A stretch of 64,000 bases of DNA, taken from positions 1 through 64,000 of the forward strand of contig CACWPQ010000002.1 of the NCBI GenBank assembly GCA_902762805.1. Reading direction: 5' to 3'. The DNA comes from an uncultured Bacteroidota bacterium (GTDB taxonomy: Bacteria > Bacteroidota > Bacteroidia > Bacteroidales > P3). Shown here piece after piece: positions 15,926 to 24,199 of this stretch. Made by a program: the position numbers and the translations under genes. Position 1 is the stretch's first letter. The number at the start of each line of letters is the position of its first letter. The notes beneath the pieces are model-generated. The model made no database searches, had not been told where the DNA came from, and saw nothing but the letters and a program-made list of their open reading frames with translations.

Positions 15926-16552
15926 ATGGAAGAGAAAGAACTGCAACAGATGTTCGAAGCCAAGCGCACCGCCGAGGCCAACCGGCGGCGGCAGGCGGAG
16001 CTGGCCCGGCTGATCGAGGCGCAAGGGGCGCCGAAGAGCCGCCGTATGTGGCCTGTGTGGGCCGGAGCGGCGGCGGCCAGCGTGGCGCTGCTGCTGGTCA
16101 CGCTGCCCCTCCTGATGCGCAGCGAGGCGGCGGAGCCTGTGCTGGTAGCGCAAGCCGAGGTGCCCGCGATGGATGCCCCCCCCGCACCCTCCGACCTCCA
16201 ACCTCCAACCTCCGACCTCCAACCTCCGCCCTCCCCCGCCCCGAAGGTAGAACTGGCGAGGGTGGCACGCACCCAACCGGCCGCCGCTGAAGCGCCCGTT
16301 GTGGAGGAAGAAGCGCCCGCCGAGGCGGAGGTGGCACCTGCCACTGTCGATACGCCTACCGAAGCACCCTCTGCAGCGCCCACACCTGCCGAGGCATCGA
16401 AGCCACGCATCCACCGCCGCACCAGCACCCGCATGGTCAGCGTGCAGTCGGCACGGCGCAAGGAGGGCGGCGCGGCAAGCCAGCTGCTGGCCGGCATGCT
16501 AGGCGCGCAAGAGAGCGAGCCGCTCTCGCTGAAAGAATTTGAATTGTCATAA
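15926..16552 (+). CDS. Single-pass membrane protein in anti-sigma position
   Basis: The 208-residue protein has a charged cytoplasmic N-terminus (residues 1-40), one membrane helix (about 45-64, VWAGAAAASVALLLVTLPLL), and a long proline/alanine/glutamate-rich periplasmic tail with no fold I recognise. Starting 7 bases after the sigma gene and with this topology, it could be the anti-sigma factor, but no zinc-binding or RskA-type motif is visible. The tail contains a heptapeptide repeat (SDLQPPT) coded by a 7-base tandem array. Confidence 0.65.
   Translation: MEEKELQQMFEAKRTAEANRRRQAELARLIEAQGAPKSRRMWPVWAGAAAASVALLLVTLPLLMRSEAAEPVLVAQAEVPAMDAPPAPSDLQPPTSDLQPPPSPAPKVELARVARTQPAAAEAPVVEEEAPAEAEVAPATVDTPTEAPSAAPTPAEASKPRIHRRTSTRMVSVQSARRKEGGAASQLLAGMLGAQESEPLSLKEFELS
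16188..16229 (+). repeat. Heptamer array CCTCCAA inside the anti-sigma-position gene
   Basis: Six 7-base units (CCTCCGA, CCTCCAA, CCTCCAA, CCTCCGA, CCTCCAA, CCTCCGC). The 42-base length is a multiple of 21, so the frame is kept and the protein gains a 7-residue repeat. Confidence 0.8.
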
Positions 16553-16567
16553 AAAACACCATCCACT

Positions 16568-17878
16568 ATGAAACGCATCATAAACACCCTGGGCGACATC
16601 GTCAAGGTCGCCCTTCTGCTGGGCATCGTCGCCACCACCCTTTTCGCCGCCAGCAGCGTGCAGGCGCAGGACCTGTACCAAATCGAGCAACCCATCACCC
16701 ATGAGCAGACCGTCAAACGCCTGGAGATCCACCGCGGGTGGGACGTGCGCCTGACGCAGACGCCTGCCGGAAGCAGCACACGGGTGGTGGTCACCACGGC
16801 GTGCGCCGACTACTTCGAGGAGGGGGCCGAGCCGCAGGTGATGGAGGTGTACAAAGAGTGGTATACCGTGGTGGAGAACAAAGGCATGCCGCACAAGACC
16901 GTCGTGGACATCTACACCGCGCAGCCCATCCGCGAAATCCATGTCTACCCGGGTGCGCGCCTGACGATACGGCAGTGGGCATCGGACTCGACCCGGCTGG
17001 AAATCGAGGCGGACAGCGCCGGCAGGCTGGTGGTCGACTCGCTCGTGAACCCCGGCACCACAAGCATCACGGCGACCGACGCCACGGTGGACCTGCGATA
17101 TATGCGCACACGGCTCCTGCACATCTATGCCCGCAAGGCGAGCACGGTGACCGAGGGCGACGTGGAGTGGCACCGGCAGTGGATCCACCGCGGCGAACAG
17201 GCCTCGACCAGCATCGCCGCAACCGACTCGGCACGCCACGTGTACGTGGAGACAGCGAAAAGCTACGACCGCGAGCGCAAGCAGATGTCCCTCAACCTCT
17301 ACATCAACCTCGACCTGGCCAAACCCGCCTGGCTGGAGGGCAACCGCCACGGCTCGCCCTACAACACCAACCATGCGCTCGGCCTCAACTTCAACCTCGT
17401 CAGCAACCAAATGAAGATTGTCCACCGCCTGAGCTGGCAGTTCGGGTTGAGCGTGGGTGCGCGGTGGATGGAGCTGGACAACGTCGTCAAGGTGGAGGAG
17501 GACCGGCTGGTGCTCGACGCGAGCCATGGCGCCACACCGCCGCGGCAGGACCTCTACTCGTGGAGCGTGGGGGTGCCGCTGATGCTGACATTCGGCCTCG
17601 ACAAACGCTCGTCCTATTTCCTCTACGCCTCGCTCACCCCCACCTACACCTTCAGCCAACGCCTGGCCACGAGCACGCTGGGCGAGGACCACCGGCGGAG
17701 CCGCGAGCACGAGAAGGTGGGGGTGCTGCGCCCCTTCAACGTGCGCGCCGCTATAGGGCTGGGCACCACCCTGCGAGGGGTGGGGCGGCTGGAATTCCAC
17801 ATCGACCTCCTGCCCACCTTCCGCTCCAGCGCCGGGGCGCCGCAGACACGCATGATGGGCCTGAGCTACACCTTCTAG
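16568..17878 (+). CDS. Exported protein with adhesin-head-like N-terminal part and C-terminal barrel
   Basis: This 436-residue protein has a signal peptide ending VQAQ. The first half (residues 35-230) reads like a right-handed beta-helix or DUF2807/GIN-type head, with repeated short strands such as VKRLEIHRGWDVRL, IHVYPGARLTIRQW and VDLRYMRTRLLHIYA. The second half has long amphipathic strands and ends in MGLSYTF, typical of outer-membrane barrels. Its position after an ECF sigma factor and a membrane protein fits an envelope-stress or surface-sensing unit. Exact function unknown. Confidence 0.65.
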   Translation: MKRIINTLGDIVKVALLLGIVATTLFAASSVQAQDLYQIEQPITHEQTVKRLEIHRGWDVRLTQTPAGSSTRVVVTTACADYFEEGAEPQVMEVYKEWYTVVENKGMPHKTVVDIYTAQPIREIHVYPGARLTIRQWASDSTRLEIEADSAGRLVVDSLVNPGTTSITATDATVDLRYMRTRLLHIYARKASTVTEGDVEWHRQWIHRGEQASTSIAATDSARHVYVETAKSYDRERKQMSLNLYINLDLAKPAWLEGNRHGSPYNTNHALGLNFNLVSNQMKIVHRLSWQFGLSVGARWMELDNVVKVEEDRLVLDASHGATPPRQDLYSWSVGVPLMLTFGLDKRSSYFLYASLTPTYTFSQRLATSTLGEDHRRSREHEKVGVLRPFNVRAAIGLGTTLRGVGRLEFHIDLLPTFRSSAGAPQTRMMGLSYTF

Positions 17879-18211
17879 TCCCGAAGCCCCGAACAGCAGG
17901 CAAACACCAAGACAGCCCCAGGCACTCCCTAGGGCTGTTCTTCGGTTGTTCTTCGGTTGTTTTTCGTCTGTTCTTCGTCTGTCGGGACAAATTTCTGCAA
18001 CTGAAAACAAATGGAAAACCCATCAACCCACACGTCCGCAGCGCCTTGCGCCACTCTCCCACCCTTCCATCCGAAATGCAAAGATACGAATTCCGGCGGA
18101 CATTTGCAAGCCCCGACGAAAAATATTTTCGAATGCACACTGGATATATGCAAGGACAGCCCTTGGGGTGTCCCTGGGGCTGTCCGTTGTCTGTTGTCTT
18201 TAACCGAACGT
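17879..18211. other. Gene-free gap with hairpins and an 11-base tandem repeat
   Basis: No credible gene lies in these 333 bases between convergent transcripts. They hold a hairpin with arms ACAGCCC/GGGCTGT (about 17912-17939), four tandem 11-mers (TTCGGTTGTTC, TTCGGTTGTTT, TTCGTCTGTTC, TTCGTCTGTCG at 17941-17984), a second hairpin with 9-base arms GGACAGCCC/GGGCTGTCC (18154-18185), and a minus-strand TATCTTTG (18079-18086) with no gene behind it. The two hairpins look like diverged copies of one element. Confidence 0.6.
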
Positions 18212-19075
18212 CTAATTCCTGCTGCCGAAATGCTCTTTCAGGGCATTGATTTTCTTTTGTTTGCGGCGTTCCCAGATGGCGGTGATGAGGCGTTTGGTGG
18301 AGAGGGGGAAGTCTGACTTCATCATCCAGTCGTAGTAGGAGGGTTCCTGCTCGAAGACCTGCTCGACGGTTTTGCCTTTGTGCTTGCCGAAGTTGAACAC
18401 TTCGCGGCGCTGGGGGTCGAAGCCGATGTGTCCGACGAGGTCGGCCCACTGGCTGTTGGCGGTGAAGGCGCTGAGGGCGGCGATGTCGTTGACCACGGGC
18501 TGGCTGACGCGGCCGGAGCGGTCTTTGTAGTCGACGCCCTGGTAGCGGTCGAGCTGCGCCTTGAGTACCTCGTAGGTGGCCTCGGTGTCGGCGGCGGCGG
18601 AGTGGGCGTGCTCGAGTTCCTTGTTGCAGTAGAAGCGGTAGGCAGCCACGAGGGTGCGCTGCTCCATCTGGTGGAAGATGTTCTGCACGTCGACACAGCG
18701 GCGGCAGGAGAGGTCGAAGTCGATGCCGGCGCGGAGGAATTCCTCGACCAGGAGCGGGACGTCGAACTTGTTGCTGTTGTAGCCCGCCAGGTCGGCGTCG
18801 CCGATATATTCGAGCAGGCTCTGGGCCAGCTCGGGGAAGGAGGGCTTGTCGGCCACATCGGCATCAGTGATGCCATGGACGGCGGTGGTCTGCTCGGGGA
18901 TGCGGACGGTCTGCCCGTTGGCATCGACGGGGCGGATGCGTTCCACGCGCGTGTCGCTCTGCCCGCCGGGCAGCACCTTGAGGAGGCAGATTTCCACTAT
19001 GTGGTCATGGCCGACTTGGACGCCGGTTGTCTCGAGGTCGAAGAAGATGAGGGGTTTAGTGAGGTTGAGTTCCAT
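18212..19075 (-). CDS. DnaQ-like 3'-5' exonuclease
   Basis: This 287-residue protein carries the DEDDh exonuclease motifs: FFDLETTG (D13, E15), AGYNSNKFDVP (D105) and HAHSAAADTEAT (H158, D163). The C-terminal 80 residues include FNFGKHKGKTVEQVFEQEP and YYDWMMKSDFP, a DUF3820-like appendix common in Bacteroidota homologues. It is a stand-alone exonuclease related to the polymerase III epsilon subunit, probably in repair or nucleic-acid trimming rather than the replicative subunit itself. It lies downstream of the four-helix-bundle gene, same strand. Confidence 0.88.
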   Translation of the reverse strand: MELNLTKPLIFFDLETTGVQVGHDHIVEICLLKVLPGGQSDTRVERIRPVDANGQTVRIPEQTTAVHGITDADVADKPSFPELAQSLLEYIGDADLAGYNSNKFDVPLLVEEFLRAGIDFDLSCRRCVDVQNIFHQMEQRTLVAAYRFYCNKELEHAHSAAADTEATYEVLKAQLDRYQGVDYKDRSGRVSQPVVNDIAALSAFTANSQWADLVGHIGFDPQRREVFNFGKHKGKTVEQVFEQEPSYYDWMMKSDFPLSTKRLITAIWERRKQKKINALKEHFGSRN

Positions 19076-19084
19076 TAAATGATA

Positions 19085-19558
19085 TTAGTAGGCCATCTCG
19101 TCGCTGGTGGAGGGGTAGTTGTCGGAGGAGTCGTCGTGGCGGCGTTCGCCGGAGCGCTGGAGGGAGATGATGAGGGCGCCGATCATGCGGGTGAGCTCCA
19201 TGAGGTACTCGCGCGACTGGTCGAAGACCTCGTCGCTGAAGAGGCCGAGGTTGTGGGCCACCTCGGTGAAGACGACGCATTCGCGGATGGCGGTCTTGGA
19301 GACCTTGAGGTTGTGGTCGAACTGGCTTTTGCTGCGACTGGAGCCTTCGGCGATGTTGAGGGCGATGTCGAAAGCCGAGCGGCAGAAGGAGCTGACGAGG
19401 GCGCGTTCGGCCTCGTTGCGGGGGTTGGTCAGCTGGTTGGAAACCCAGGTGGCGTAGTCGGTGGCTTTGCCGTAGACGCGGAGGTCTTCGAAGCGGAAGA
19501 AGCTGACGTTGAGTTGCTGCTGTGCGGGGGCAGGGGTCAAGGTGTCGTTTTGTTCCAT
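19085..19558 (-). CDS. Four-helix-bundle protein (S23/IVP family)
   Basis: This 157-residue protein has the family signature NIAEGSSR at residues 68-75, in a helical core from FRFEDLRVYGKATDY to RMIGALIISLQR. The family is named after proteins encoded in 23S rRNA intervening sequences, but free-standing copies like this are common in Bacteroidota and their role is not settled. N- and C-terminal tails are low-complexity. It is probably cotranscribed with the DHOD-like gene upstream and the exonuclease downstream. Confidence 0.88.
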   Translation of the reverse strand: MEQNDTLTPAPAQQQLNVSFFRFEDLRVYGKATDYATWVSNQLTNPRNEAERALVSSFCRSAFDIALNIAEGSSRSKSQFDHNLKVSKTAIRECVVFTEVAHNLGLFSDEVFDQSREYLMELTRMIGALIISLQRSGERRHDDSSDNYPSTSDEMAY

Positions 19559-19597
19559 GGTACTGTAATTTAGTGTTAATGAAAGATTTATTAAATA

Positions 19598-20581
19598 TTA
19601 TACAATTTCAGCGAAGTATTTCATGAACTGGGTGCGCATGGCGACGGAGGCTTTGTCGTTGGGCTGCACGGCGAGTTTGCCGCGGAACTGGTGGACGCTG
19701 TCGTAGCCTTTCTTTTGCATCCACTGGCGGAGGCCTTCGTCGAGCTGGCGGAGGGTGTCGATACCGTTCTTGTAGAGGCAGCTGACGACCTGGACGGTGT
19801 CGGCGCCGGCGAGGAGCATTTTCACCACGTCGTCGGCGCTGTAGACGCCTGTGGAGGCGGAGATGTCGCAGCGCATCTTCTTGCTGAGGATGGCCACCCA
19901 ACGCAGCGTATTGTAGATTTCGCCGGGGTTCGAGAGCCAGGAGGCATTCTTCATCGTCTCGCTCTCGGTGTCGATATCCACCTGCACATTTTTATTGAAC
20001 ATGGTGACGCCCTGGATGCCCATCCAGCTGAGTTGCTGCATCTGCTTGGCCATGTCGGTGAAGTAGGTGCCCACCTTGATGCTGATGGGGATGGAGATGG
20101 ACTTCTTGAGGGCGGTGATGACCTGGTTGAAGGTGCGTTCCACGTCGTCGGCCGAGAGGGAGGTCTCGTAGGGCAGGATGGCCATGTTGAGCTCGAGGGC
20201 GTCGCAGCCGGCCTCCTGGAACTTGGAGGCGTAGGTGATCCAGTTCTCGTAGGAGAAGCAGTTGATGCTGCCGATGACGGGGATGGTGAGGCGCTGCTTG
20301 GCGTCGCGGATCATCTGGAAGTGGCGGTTCAGCGAGTCGTCGGCCACGTGCTGGGCAATGTATTCGTAGCTGTCGCCATAGTTGTCTGTGGGGGCCACGA
20401 TATGGGTGTTGCGCTTGATATCATAGATGATTTGCTCCTCGAAGACGCTCTTGAGCACCACGGCGCCAGCGCCGGCGCGCTCCATTTCGACCATCTTGTC
20501 CACATCGGCGGTCAAACCGCAACTTCCCACCATGATCGGACTCTTCAGTTCGAGGCCCAAATATTTAGTTTTAGTGTCCAT
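19598..20581 (-). CDS. Dihydroorotate dehydrogenase-like protein
   Basis: This 327-residue protein begins YLGLELKSPIMVGSCGLTAD and has an alpha/beta-barrel pattern of the flavin-dependent dihydroorotate/dihydropyrimidine dehydrogenase superfamily (INCFSYENWITYASKFQEAG, LELNMAILPYE, IPISIKVGTYFTD, ASTGVYSADDVVKMLLAGAD). Bacteroidota encode this as a stand-alone paralogue besides PyrD; substrate and electron partner are not known to me. A minus-strand TATCTTTG (20604-20611) upstream of the start marks the likely promoter. Confidence 0.85.
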   Translation of the reverse strand: MDTKTKYLGLELKSPIMVGSCGLTADVDKMVEMERAGAGAVVLKSVFEEQIIYDIKRNTHIVAPTDNYGDSYEYIAQHVADDSLNRHFQMIRDAKQRLTIPVIGSINCFSYENWITYASKFQEAGCDALELNMAILPYETSLSADDVERTFNQVITALKKSISIPISIKVGTYFTDMAKQMQQLSWMGIQGVTMFNKNVQVDIDTESETMKNASWLSNPGEIYNTLRWVAILSKKMRCDISASTGVYSADDVVKMLLAGADTVQVVSCLYKNGIDTLRQLDEGLRQWMQKKGYDSVHQFRGKLAVQPNDKASVAMRTQFMKYFAEIV

Positions 20582-20603
20582 AGCAGTATATTTTTTGACA
20601 CTG

Positions 20604-20611
20604 CAAAGATA
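20604..20611 (-). promoter_or_regulatory. -7 box for the DHOD-like transcript
   Basis: TATCTTTG on the minus strand, 22 bases before the start codon. The -33 region is an A/T homopolymer without a clear TTTG. Confidence 0.6.
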
Positions 20612-20770
20612 TGTAAAATATATTTATGAAAAAAAAAAATCTGCACACGCACATGGCCATGCACACATAAACCACTAACAATCAAGCGGAAACTTTTTTC
20701 TTTTTTTTTCATAAACAGGGCTGTGGGAAAATATTTTTCAATTTCCAGCCTCTGTTTTTTAATTTTTTCG

Positions 20771-20778
20771 TACTTTTG
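20771..20778 (+). promoter_or_regulatory. -7 box for the TPR protein gene
   Basis: TACTTTTG matches TAnnTTTG and is 47 bases before the start codon at 20826. The -33 element is weak. Confidence 0.65.
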
Positions 20779-20825
20779 CATTTCAAATTTCACACCCTTT
20801 TGAAACGAAAAAACAGCATAAAATA

Positions 20826-21506
20826 ATGAAAGAGCAAATCGAAGAGAAAAACACCGAGATGGGTAACGTGATTACCCGCACCGAAGAATTCATCCAGAAG
20901 AACCAGAAAATCATCATCGGCGTGGTGGTGGGCATACTGCTTGTGGCGCTGGCCATCTTTGGCTACTACAAATGGTACAAGCAGCCGCGCGAGCAGCGCG
21001 CCTCCGCCGAGCTCTTCGCCGCCGAGCAGTACTTCCTCAATGGCGAGTACCAGAAAGCCCTTGACGGCGACGACAACCACCGCGGCCTGCTCGCGGTCAT
21101 CGACAGCTATGGCTCCACCAAGGCCGGCAACCTGGCCAAGTACTATGCCGGCGTGGCCAACCTGCAGCTGGGCAACTATGCCGAGGCCGACAAGTGGCTG
21201 GGTAAATACAGTGGCAAAGACCTCTTCACCAAGGCCATAGCCCTCATGGGCCAGGCCGACGCCGCCATGGAGCAGGGCAACACCGCCGACGCCGCCAAGC
21301 AGTATGTCGACGCCGCCAAGGCCGGCGACAACGCCGTCACCGCCCCCGCCGCCCTCTTCAAAGCTGGCGTGGCTTACATCATGCTGGGCGACAACAAGAA
21401 GGCCGCCGACTGCCTGAAGCAGATCCGCCAGAAGTATCCCGAGAGCACCGAGGCCCAGAGCCCCGACACCGACAAGATGCTCGCCGTGGCCGAAGCCGCC
21501 ATGTAA
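20826..21506 (+). CDS. Membrane-anchored TPR protein (YfgM/TPR_21-like)
   Basis: This 226-residue protein has a short cytoplasmic N-terminus, one membrane helix (about residues 31-49, IIIGVVVGILLVALAIFGY) and a periplasmic part with TPR-like helices (AELFAAEQYFLNGEYQKAL, YYAGVANLQLGNYAEADKWL, LFKAGVAYIMLGDNKKAADC). The layout matches YfgM-like proteins, which assist envelope protein folding near the Sec translocon. It is a one-gene unit with its own promoter and terminator. Confidence 0.82.
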   Translation: MKEQIEEKNTEMGNVITRTEEFIQKNQKIIIGVVVGILLVALAIFGYYKWYKQPREQRASAELFAAEQYFLNGEYQKALDGDDNHRGLLAVIDSYGSTKAGNLAKYYAGVANLQLGNYAEADKWLGKYSGKDLFTKAIALMGQADAAMEQGNTADAAKQYVDAAKAGDNAVTAPAALFKAGVAYIMLGDNKKAADCLKQIRQKYPESTEAQSPDTDKMLAVAEAAM

Positions 21507-21525
21507 AGCATCACAGAGAAAGAGA

Positions 21526-21561
21526 GCGGGCGCCCCGACGGGGCGCCCGCTTCTTTTTTTT
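21526..21561 (+). terminator. Intrinsic terminator after the TPR gene
   Basis: A perfect GC stem (GCGGGCGCCCC / GGGGCGCCCGC, 21526-21550) is followed by TTC and eight T residues. It may also serve the convergent PepSY-like gene in reverse, but there is no A run upstream. Confidence 0.9.
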
Positions 21562-21572
21562 GCCGGCGGCGT

Positions 21573-22019
21573 TTAGTCGTCGTAGCGGCGGAGCTGGCCG
21601 GACTTGTTGAATTCGAGCTCGATGGTGGTGTTGAGTTCGACGTCGTAGCCGTAGGTGTCCTTGCTGATTTCGACGATGTACTGGCCGGGGTGGCGGGCAG
21701 TCACATACTCCTGGATGGCGGCAGGGATGATGGCGGTGGGGACGCCGTTGGCGTCGCGGTCCTCAACTTCGGTCCAAGTGCCGCTGCCGTTGAAGTCGAC
21801 ATTGGAGCCATCCATGAAGATGACTTCATAGTCTTTGTCGAACAGTTCGCGGTCGCGGTAGACGATGGCGACCTGCTTGTCGGCGAAGTGCGTCTGGACG
21901 AAGGTCTGCGCTGCCTGGGGCAGGGCGGTAAACTCGATGACCCGCTTTTCGGGTTTGGAGCAAGCGCACGAGGCGAATGCTGCGGCAGTCACGATGGCTG
22001 CGAGGGCTAGATTTTTCAT
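21573..22019 (-). CDS. PepSY-like lipoprotein
   Basis: The 148-residue protein has a lipoprotein signal peptide (FASCAC). The mature part holds two PepSY-like halves with the pattern LPQAAQTFVQTHFADKQVAI...DYEVIFMDGSNVDFN and IPAAIQEYVTARHPGQYIVE...GYDVELNTTIELEF, as in Bacteroidota PepSY-like/BLIP-like proteins (DUF2874 type). The family is thought to be periplasmic and sometimes inhibitory to enzymes; the role here is unknown. A minus-strand TACTTTTG at 22055-22062 is its likely promoter. Confidence 0.82.
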   Translation of the reverse strand: MKNLALAAIVTAAAFASCACSKPEKRVIEFTALPQAAQTFVQTHFADKQVAIVYRDRELFDKDYEVIFMDGSNVDFNGSGTWTEVEDRDANGVPTAIIPAAIQEYVTARHPGQYIVEISKDTYGYDVELNTTIELEFNKSGQLRRYDD

Positions 22020-22054
22020 GGTGCAAGTTATTTAAATGAATATTAATCGCAGTG

Positions 22055-22062
22055 CAAAAGTA
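22055..22062 (-). promoter_or_regulatory. -7 box for the PepSY-like gene
   Basis: TACTTTTG on the minus strand, 35 bases before the start codon; a TTTG lies 21 bases upstream (22084-22087). Confidence 0.6.
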
Positions 22063-22138
22063 CAACCATTAGTACACACAGACCAAATTTCCTTTGTTAA
22101 AAGATGTTAAAAAGTGTATTTTTTAACATTTCGACCCT

Positions 22139-22175
22139 AAAAAACGGAACCCAGGCCGTTGCAGCCCGGGCTCCG
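22139..22175 (-). terminator. Intrinsic terminator after the MFS gene
   Basis: Read on the minus strand, CGGAGCCCGGGC and GCCTGGGTTCCG form a stem around a short loop (22145-22175) followed by six T residues. Confidence 0.85.
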
Positions 22176-22199
22176 CATTATGAAAACAAGCTTACTTTT

Positions 22200-23822
22200 T
22201 TACTTGATGTTGGGCTCTTCGAGGCCGAGGCCTTTCTTCTTGTCGACAGCCTTGAGGTAGATGCCGATGAGGAGGGCGGCGATACCGAGGGCGGCGAGCA
22301 TGACGAGGGCCCAGGTGTAGTCGAGCTCGGTGGCGGCGGTGCCTTCGGGGTTGGTGCTGTTGAGCACTTTGCCGATGAGCAGGGGGAAGAGCCAGAGGCC
22401 GATGTTCTGAATCCAGAAGATGAGGGCGTAGGCGGAGCCGATGATCTTCTCGTCGACGAGCTTGGGCACGGAGGGCCAGAGGGCAGCGGGGACGAGGGAG
22501 AAGGAGGCGCCGAGGACGAGGATGGTGACGTAGGCGACGATGGTGCCGCCGACGGCGGAGCCTTTGAACATCGGGAGGATGAAGGCGAAGGTGAGGTGGC
22601 AGAGAACCAGCAATATGGAGCCAATCATGAGCATGGAGGCAGCCTTGCCCTTGTGGTCGACGTAGTTGCCGAGGATGGGGGTGATGGCGACGGCGAGGAG
22701 GGGGAAGACGGCGAAGATGGTCTCGGCGGTGCCGCGCATGTAGCCCATGTAGCAGTAGACGACGAGGGCGACGACAGCGAGACCCATGAGGCCGTACTTA
22801 AGGCCTTTGTTTTGCTTCATGAAGTTGCTGGTGAAGGAGGCGATGGCGACGACGAGCATGAGGATGTACTGGACCCAGGTGACGGACTCGCCGCCCCAGA
22901 AGGTGTTGGGGTCGGCCTCGGTCAGCGTGAGGTTGCACTGGAGCATGTTGACGGCATATTTCTGGAAGGGGAAGATGGCGCTGTAGTAGAGCACGCAGAG
23001 CAGGGCGACGAGCCAGAAGCCGAGCGAGGAGAGGATCTTGCCGATGTCGGAGATTTTGAAGGGGTCGTCCTTTTCTTCGGCTTCGCCGGTCTGGGCGTCG
23101 AGCTTCTTGTCCATGAAGAAGTAGACGATGAGCATCATCAGGGCGATGCAGAGGAGGACGACGCCGAAGGCTACGGAGCGGGAGACCTCGACCTGGCCGC
23201 CGAGCTTGGCGAAGTAGGGGCTGAAAATCATGCAGGTGGCCACACCGAGGCGTGCCAGGGCCATCTCGGAACCCATGGCGAGGGCGGTCTCGCGGCCCTT
23301 GAACCATTTGACGATACCGCGGGAGACGGTGATGCCTGCCATCTCGCAGCCGCAACCGAAGATCATGAAGCCCACGGCGGCGAGCTTGGCCGAGGCGGGC
23401 ATGCCGCGGTAGAAGGGCGAGACGCCGAGCTCGTCGAAGAGGGGGATGTAGTTGAGGTTGTTGGTGAACCAGGTCTCAAGGCTGCTGCCGTAGAAGCTTT
23501 CGCTGACGGCATAGTACTTGATGATGCCACCGACGAGCATCACGGCGCCGGAGAGGACGGCGGTGAAGCGGACGCCCATCTTGTCGAGGATGATGCCGGC
23601 GAAGATGAGGAAGAAGACGAAGACGTTGAGGAACGTCTCGGCTCCCTGCATGGTGCCGAAGGCGAGGCTGTCCCAGCCGCGGGTTTCCTGCATGAGGTCC
23701 TTGATGGGGGACAGGATGTCCATGAAGATGTAGCTGCAGAACATGGCCAGGGCCAGGAGCAGCAGCGCAATCCAGCGCATGGCGGCGCTGTCGCGCAGGG
23801 TTGTGATAGCGTTTTGTGTCAT
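22200..23822 (-). CDS. Major facilitator superfamily transporter
   Basis: This 540-residue protein has twelve or so membrane segments, with the central cytoplasmic loop (FMDKKLDAQTGEAEEKDD) around residue 240. Early helices read RWIALLLLALAMFCSYIFMD and VFFLIFAGIILDKMGVR; LDKMGVR is close to the MFS loop-2 motif (GxxxDxxGxR). It resembles nitrate/oxalate-type and uncharacterised Bacteroidales MFS carriers; the substrate is unknown. It has its own terminator, and a minus-strand TATCTTTG (23860-23867) upstream. Confidence 0.85.
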   Translation of the reverse strand: MTQNAITTLRDSAAMRWIALLLLALAMFCSYIFMDILSPIKDLMQETRGWDSLAFGTMQGAETFLNVFVFFLIFAGIILDKMGVRFTAVLSGAVMLVGGIIKYYAVSESFYGSSLETWFTNNLNYIPLFDELGVSPFYRGMPASAKLAAVGFMIFGCGCEMAGITVSRGIVKWFKGRETALAMGSEMALARLGVATCMIFSPYFAKLGGQVEVSRSVAFGVVLLCIALMMLIVYFFMDKKLDAQTGEAEEKDDPFKISDIGKILSSLGFWLVALLCVLYYSAIFPFQKYAVNMLQCNLTLTEADPNTFWGGESVTWVQYILMLVVAIASFTSNFMKQNKGLKYGLMGLAVVALVVYCYMGYMRGTAETIFAVFPLLAVAITPILGNYVDHKGKAASMLMIGSILLVLCHLTFAFILPMFKGSAVGGTIVAYVTILVLGASFSLVPAALWPSVPKLVDEKIIGSAYALIFWIQNIGLWLFPLLIGKVLNSTNPEGTAATELDYTWALVMLAALGIAALLIGIYLKAVDKKKGLGLEEPNIK

Positions 23823-24199
23823 ACTATTTTAGATTAATTTTACTTATCAAAAGGAAATGCAAAGATACGAACTTTTTGGAAAACGGCGGAAATCTTTTGA
23901 AAAAAAATAAAAAAACCGGACATTTTCGAGCGAGACAAGTGGCTGACAGCCAGCGAGTGGCAGGCTATAGATTTTGCTCCTCTTATTGAATGGTAGGAGG
24001 ACGAATGCAATATTTAGGCGGAAACGGCGTTAGCTTTTTTAGGAGTGAGGAATTAGGAATTAGGAATTAGGGATTGGCTGGCGCGTGATTTAACAACAAA
24101 TACAATGAAAAATAACGAAAAACAACAAATATAGCCAAAACAATGAAAGGCAATATAATTCCTAATCCCTAATTCCTAATCCCTAATTATGAACAGAGC
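23823..24199. other. Gene-free gap with an inverted pair of ATTAGGA heptamer arrays
   Basis: These 377 bases hold the MFS promoter (TATCTTTG on minus, 23860-23867) and two facing heptamer arrays. The left (about 24041-24073) is GTGAGGA, ATTAGGA, ATTAGGA, ATTAGGG; the right (about 24161-24188) is CCTAATC, CCTAATT, CCTAATC, CCTAATT. They are inverted relative to each other across about 88 AT-rich bases rich in AACAA motifs, and the right array abuts the DUF6266 gene. I see no ORF worth calling. Confidence 0.7.

Noticed and set aside
17751..18449. Minus-strand ORFs in the 17.9-18.2 kb gap
   Set aside because: They are built from the 11-bp repeat (RRTTEEQP-like) and run into the real genes on both sides.
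22104..23837. 577-residue plus-strand ORF across the MFS gene
   Set aside because: Its composition (Glu/Asp/Gly/His) is the antisense image of transmembrane codons; the minus-strand MFS protein is clear.
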